Source: Prorocentrum cordatum
Taxonomy: Eukaryota > Sar > Dinophyceae > Prorocentrales > Prorocentraceae
Length of the DNA stretch: 64,000 bases
NCBI GenBank assembly: GCA_963575745.1
Contig: CAUYUJ010017980.1
Location: forward strand, 141,922-205,921
Direction of reading: 5' to 3'
Both the position numbers and the translations under genes were made by a program. The notes beneath the pieces were generated by a model. That model ran no database searches. It worked only from the letters and a program-made list of their open reading frames with translations, and was not told the DNA's origin. Within the stretch, counting starts at the first letter, position 1, and every line of letters begins with the position of its first letter. Positions 63,236-64,000 of the stretch are shown here, one piece after another.

Positions 63236-64000
63236 AGGTATGAGTGAAGGGCGGGCAGGAAGCAAGGAAGGATGATGAAGAGGAGGATGAGGAGGCGGAT
63301 GAGAAGGATGAGGTAGGTGAAGGGCGGAAAACGGAGGAGAAACAAAGAGAAGGAATGACAATCATCAAATGTTGACTTCGTCGATCTTGTGGGGCCTCCA
63401 GAAATGCCGGGAGCCTATGCCCTGGTGGTTTTCGGATCATAACTCCGGACTCCGGCGGCCGTTCGAGACGATCTGGGCACTCCCGGAAAGCCCCCGGCGA
63501 GGCGCAGCTGCTGGAACGCACCGACAGGCTGGAAAATTGCTGATAGCCGACGAAACCGCCCGAAAACCTTGAACCTCGAACCTGCAACTCCCAAACTTCC
63601 CTCGGAGGTACACGATCGCTCAACATCGGCAACACTCGCTGGCCTCTGCGGAATGGTGTGGGCGCAGAAGGGGCCCTGCGCGCGGAAGGCAGGGCCCCAC
63701 CTTCGGCGCCCCCTCGCTGGCAGGGGGACGAGGTGCCGAAGCGACGGCGGGTGGGACTCCCCAGCCCATGAAGACAAAGCACGGTGAGAGCATTGGAACA
63801 AGGAACCATTGTTGGAGGGTGGAAATGGGTGTCCGCCATAGCATGTTCCCAATGGGTGCAGCATGATCCAATCATGGCGTATGCATCGCCCGTTCAACTG
63901 CTCAGGCATGGTTCTGGCATCCACTACTCGTGGGCAGACAGAAGCGAGGATGCGGCGATCAAACGATGTCCGTTAGCGGCGACGCACCGTCCAGCCGCCG
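63236..64000. other. Terminal unassigned sequence
   Basis: A minus-strand frame (63924-63415) is open for 169 codons with mixed composition, but I recognise no family. The words TTGAACCTCGAACCTGCAAC at 63570 echo the minisatellite at 372-1245. Confidence 0.35.

Overview
This window looks like nuclear DNA of a dinoflagellate. It is GC-rich and repeat-choked, with no operons. The one recognisable host gene is cut into very small exons, and almost all of its introns start with GC or GA instead of GT, with a G right after the 3' AG. The mobile elements also resemble dinoflagellate families: LINEs with an APE-type endonuclease, RNase H and a C-terminal zinc-binding segment, and a copia-type gag with a GKGKGK tract and zinc knuckle. 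I cannot name the species.

Host gene. Twelve exons on the minus strand (46156 down to 1873) join in frame at every junction into about 453 residues of a protein with tandem globin-like domains. Both ends lie outside what I can see. Introns run from about 0.3 to 16 kb and hold nearly all other features between 1.9 and 46 kb. From low to high coordinate the exons are 1873-1965, 3336-3392, 4970-5044, 11748-11813, 12393-12497, 12944-13091, 13403-13735, 14059-14183, 15403-15509, 17109-17211, 29824-29871 and (less certain) 46058-46156.

Main find. At 21203-28115, in the 12.6-kb intron between the 29.8-kb and 17.2-kb exons, sits a Penelope-like retroelement on the minus strand. Its domains run GIY-YIG endonuclease, a short segment with a CxC motif, then reverse transcriptase. 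It is flanked by about 610-640 bp direct repeats (pseudo-LTRs) and set in a CACACG microsatellite. This is the permuted N-terminal-endonuclease architecture described for Naiad/Chlamys elements. The copy is frame-disrupted and carries an extra Gly/Pro/Thr-rich ORF 3' of the RT.

Other elements. A LINE 3' half (RT, RNase H, zinc-binding end) lies on the minus strand at 33.3-37.5 kb. A LINE 5' half (ORF1, endonuclease) lies on the plus strand at 41.9-44.8 kb. A copia gag plus a broken RING-H2 remnant is on the minus strand at 50.5-53.0 kb. A second LINE 5' fragment is on the plus strand at 60.9-62.7 kb. Small non-autonomous families recur: a TA-flanked MITE (three copies), a GC-rich foldback element (three copies and one half copy), and a composite element with an internal GATCGATAGTGA satellite (two inverted copies).

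Repeats. Three satellites of about 89, 148 and 89 bp fill 17.8-20.9 kb and end at a 100-N assembly gap. The first recurs inverted at 49.1-49.8 kb. Trinucleotide runs (TCC/GGA above all, then GAT, GTC, TTG) appear every few kilobases and often abut splice sites. Most long open frames in the window are artefacts of these triplets and are not genes.
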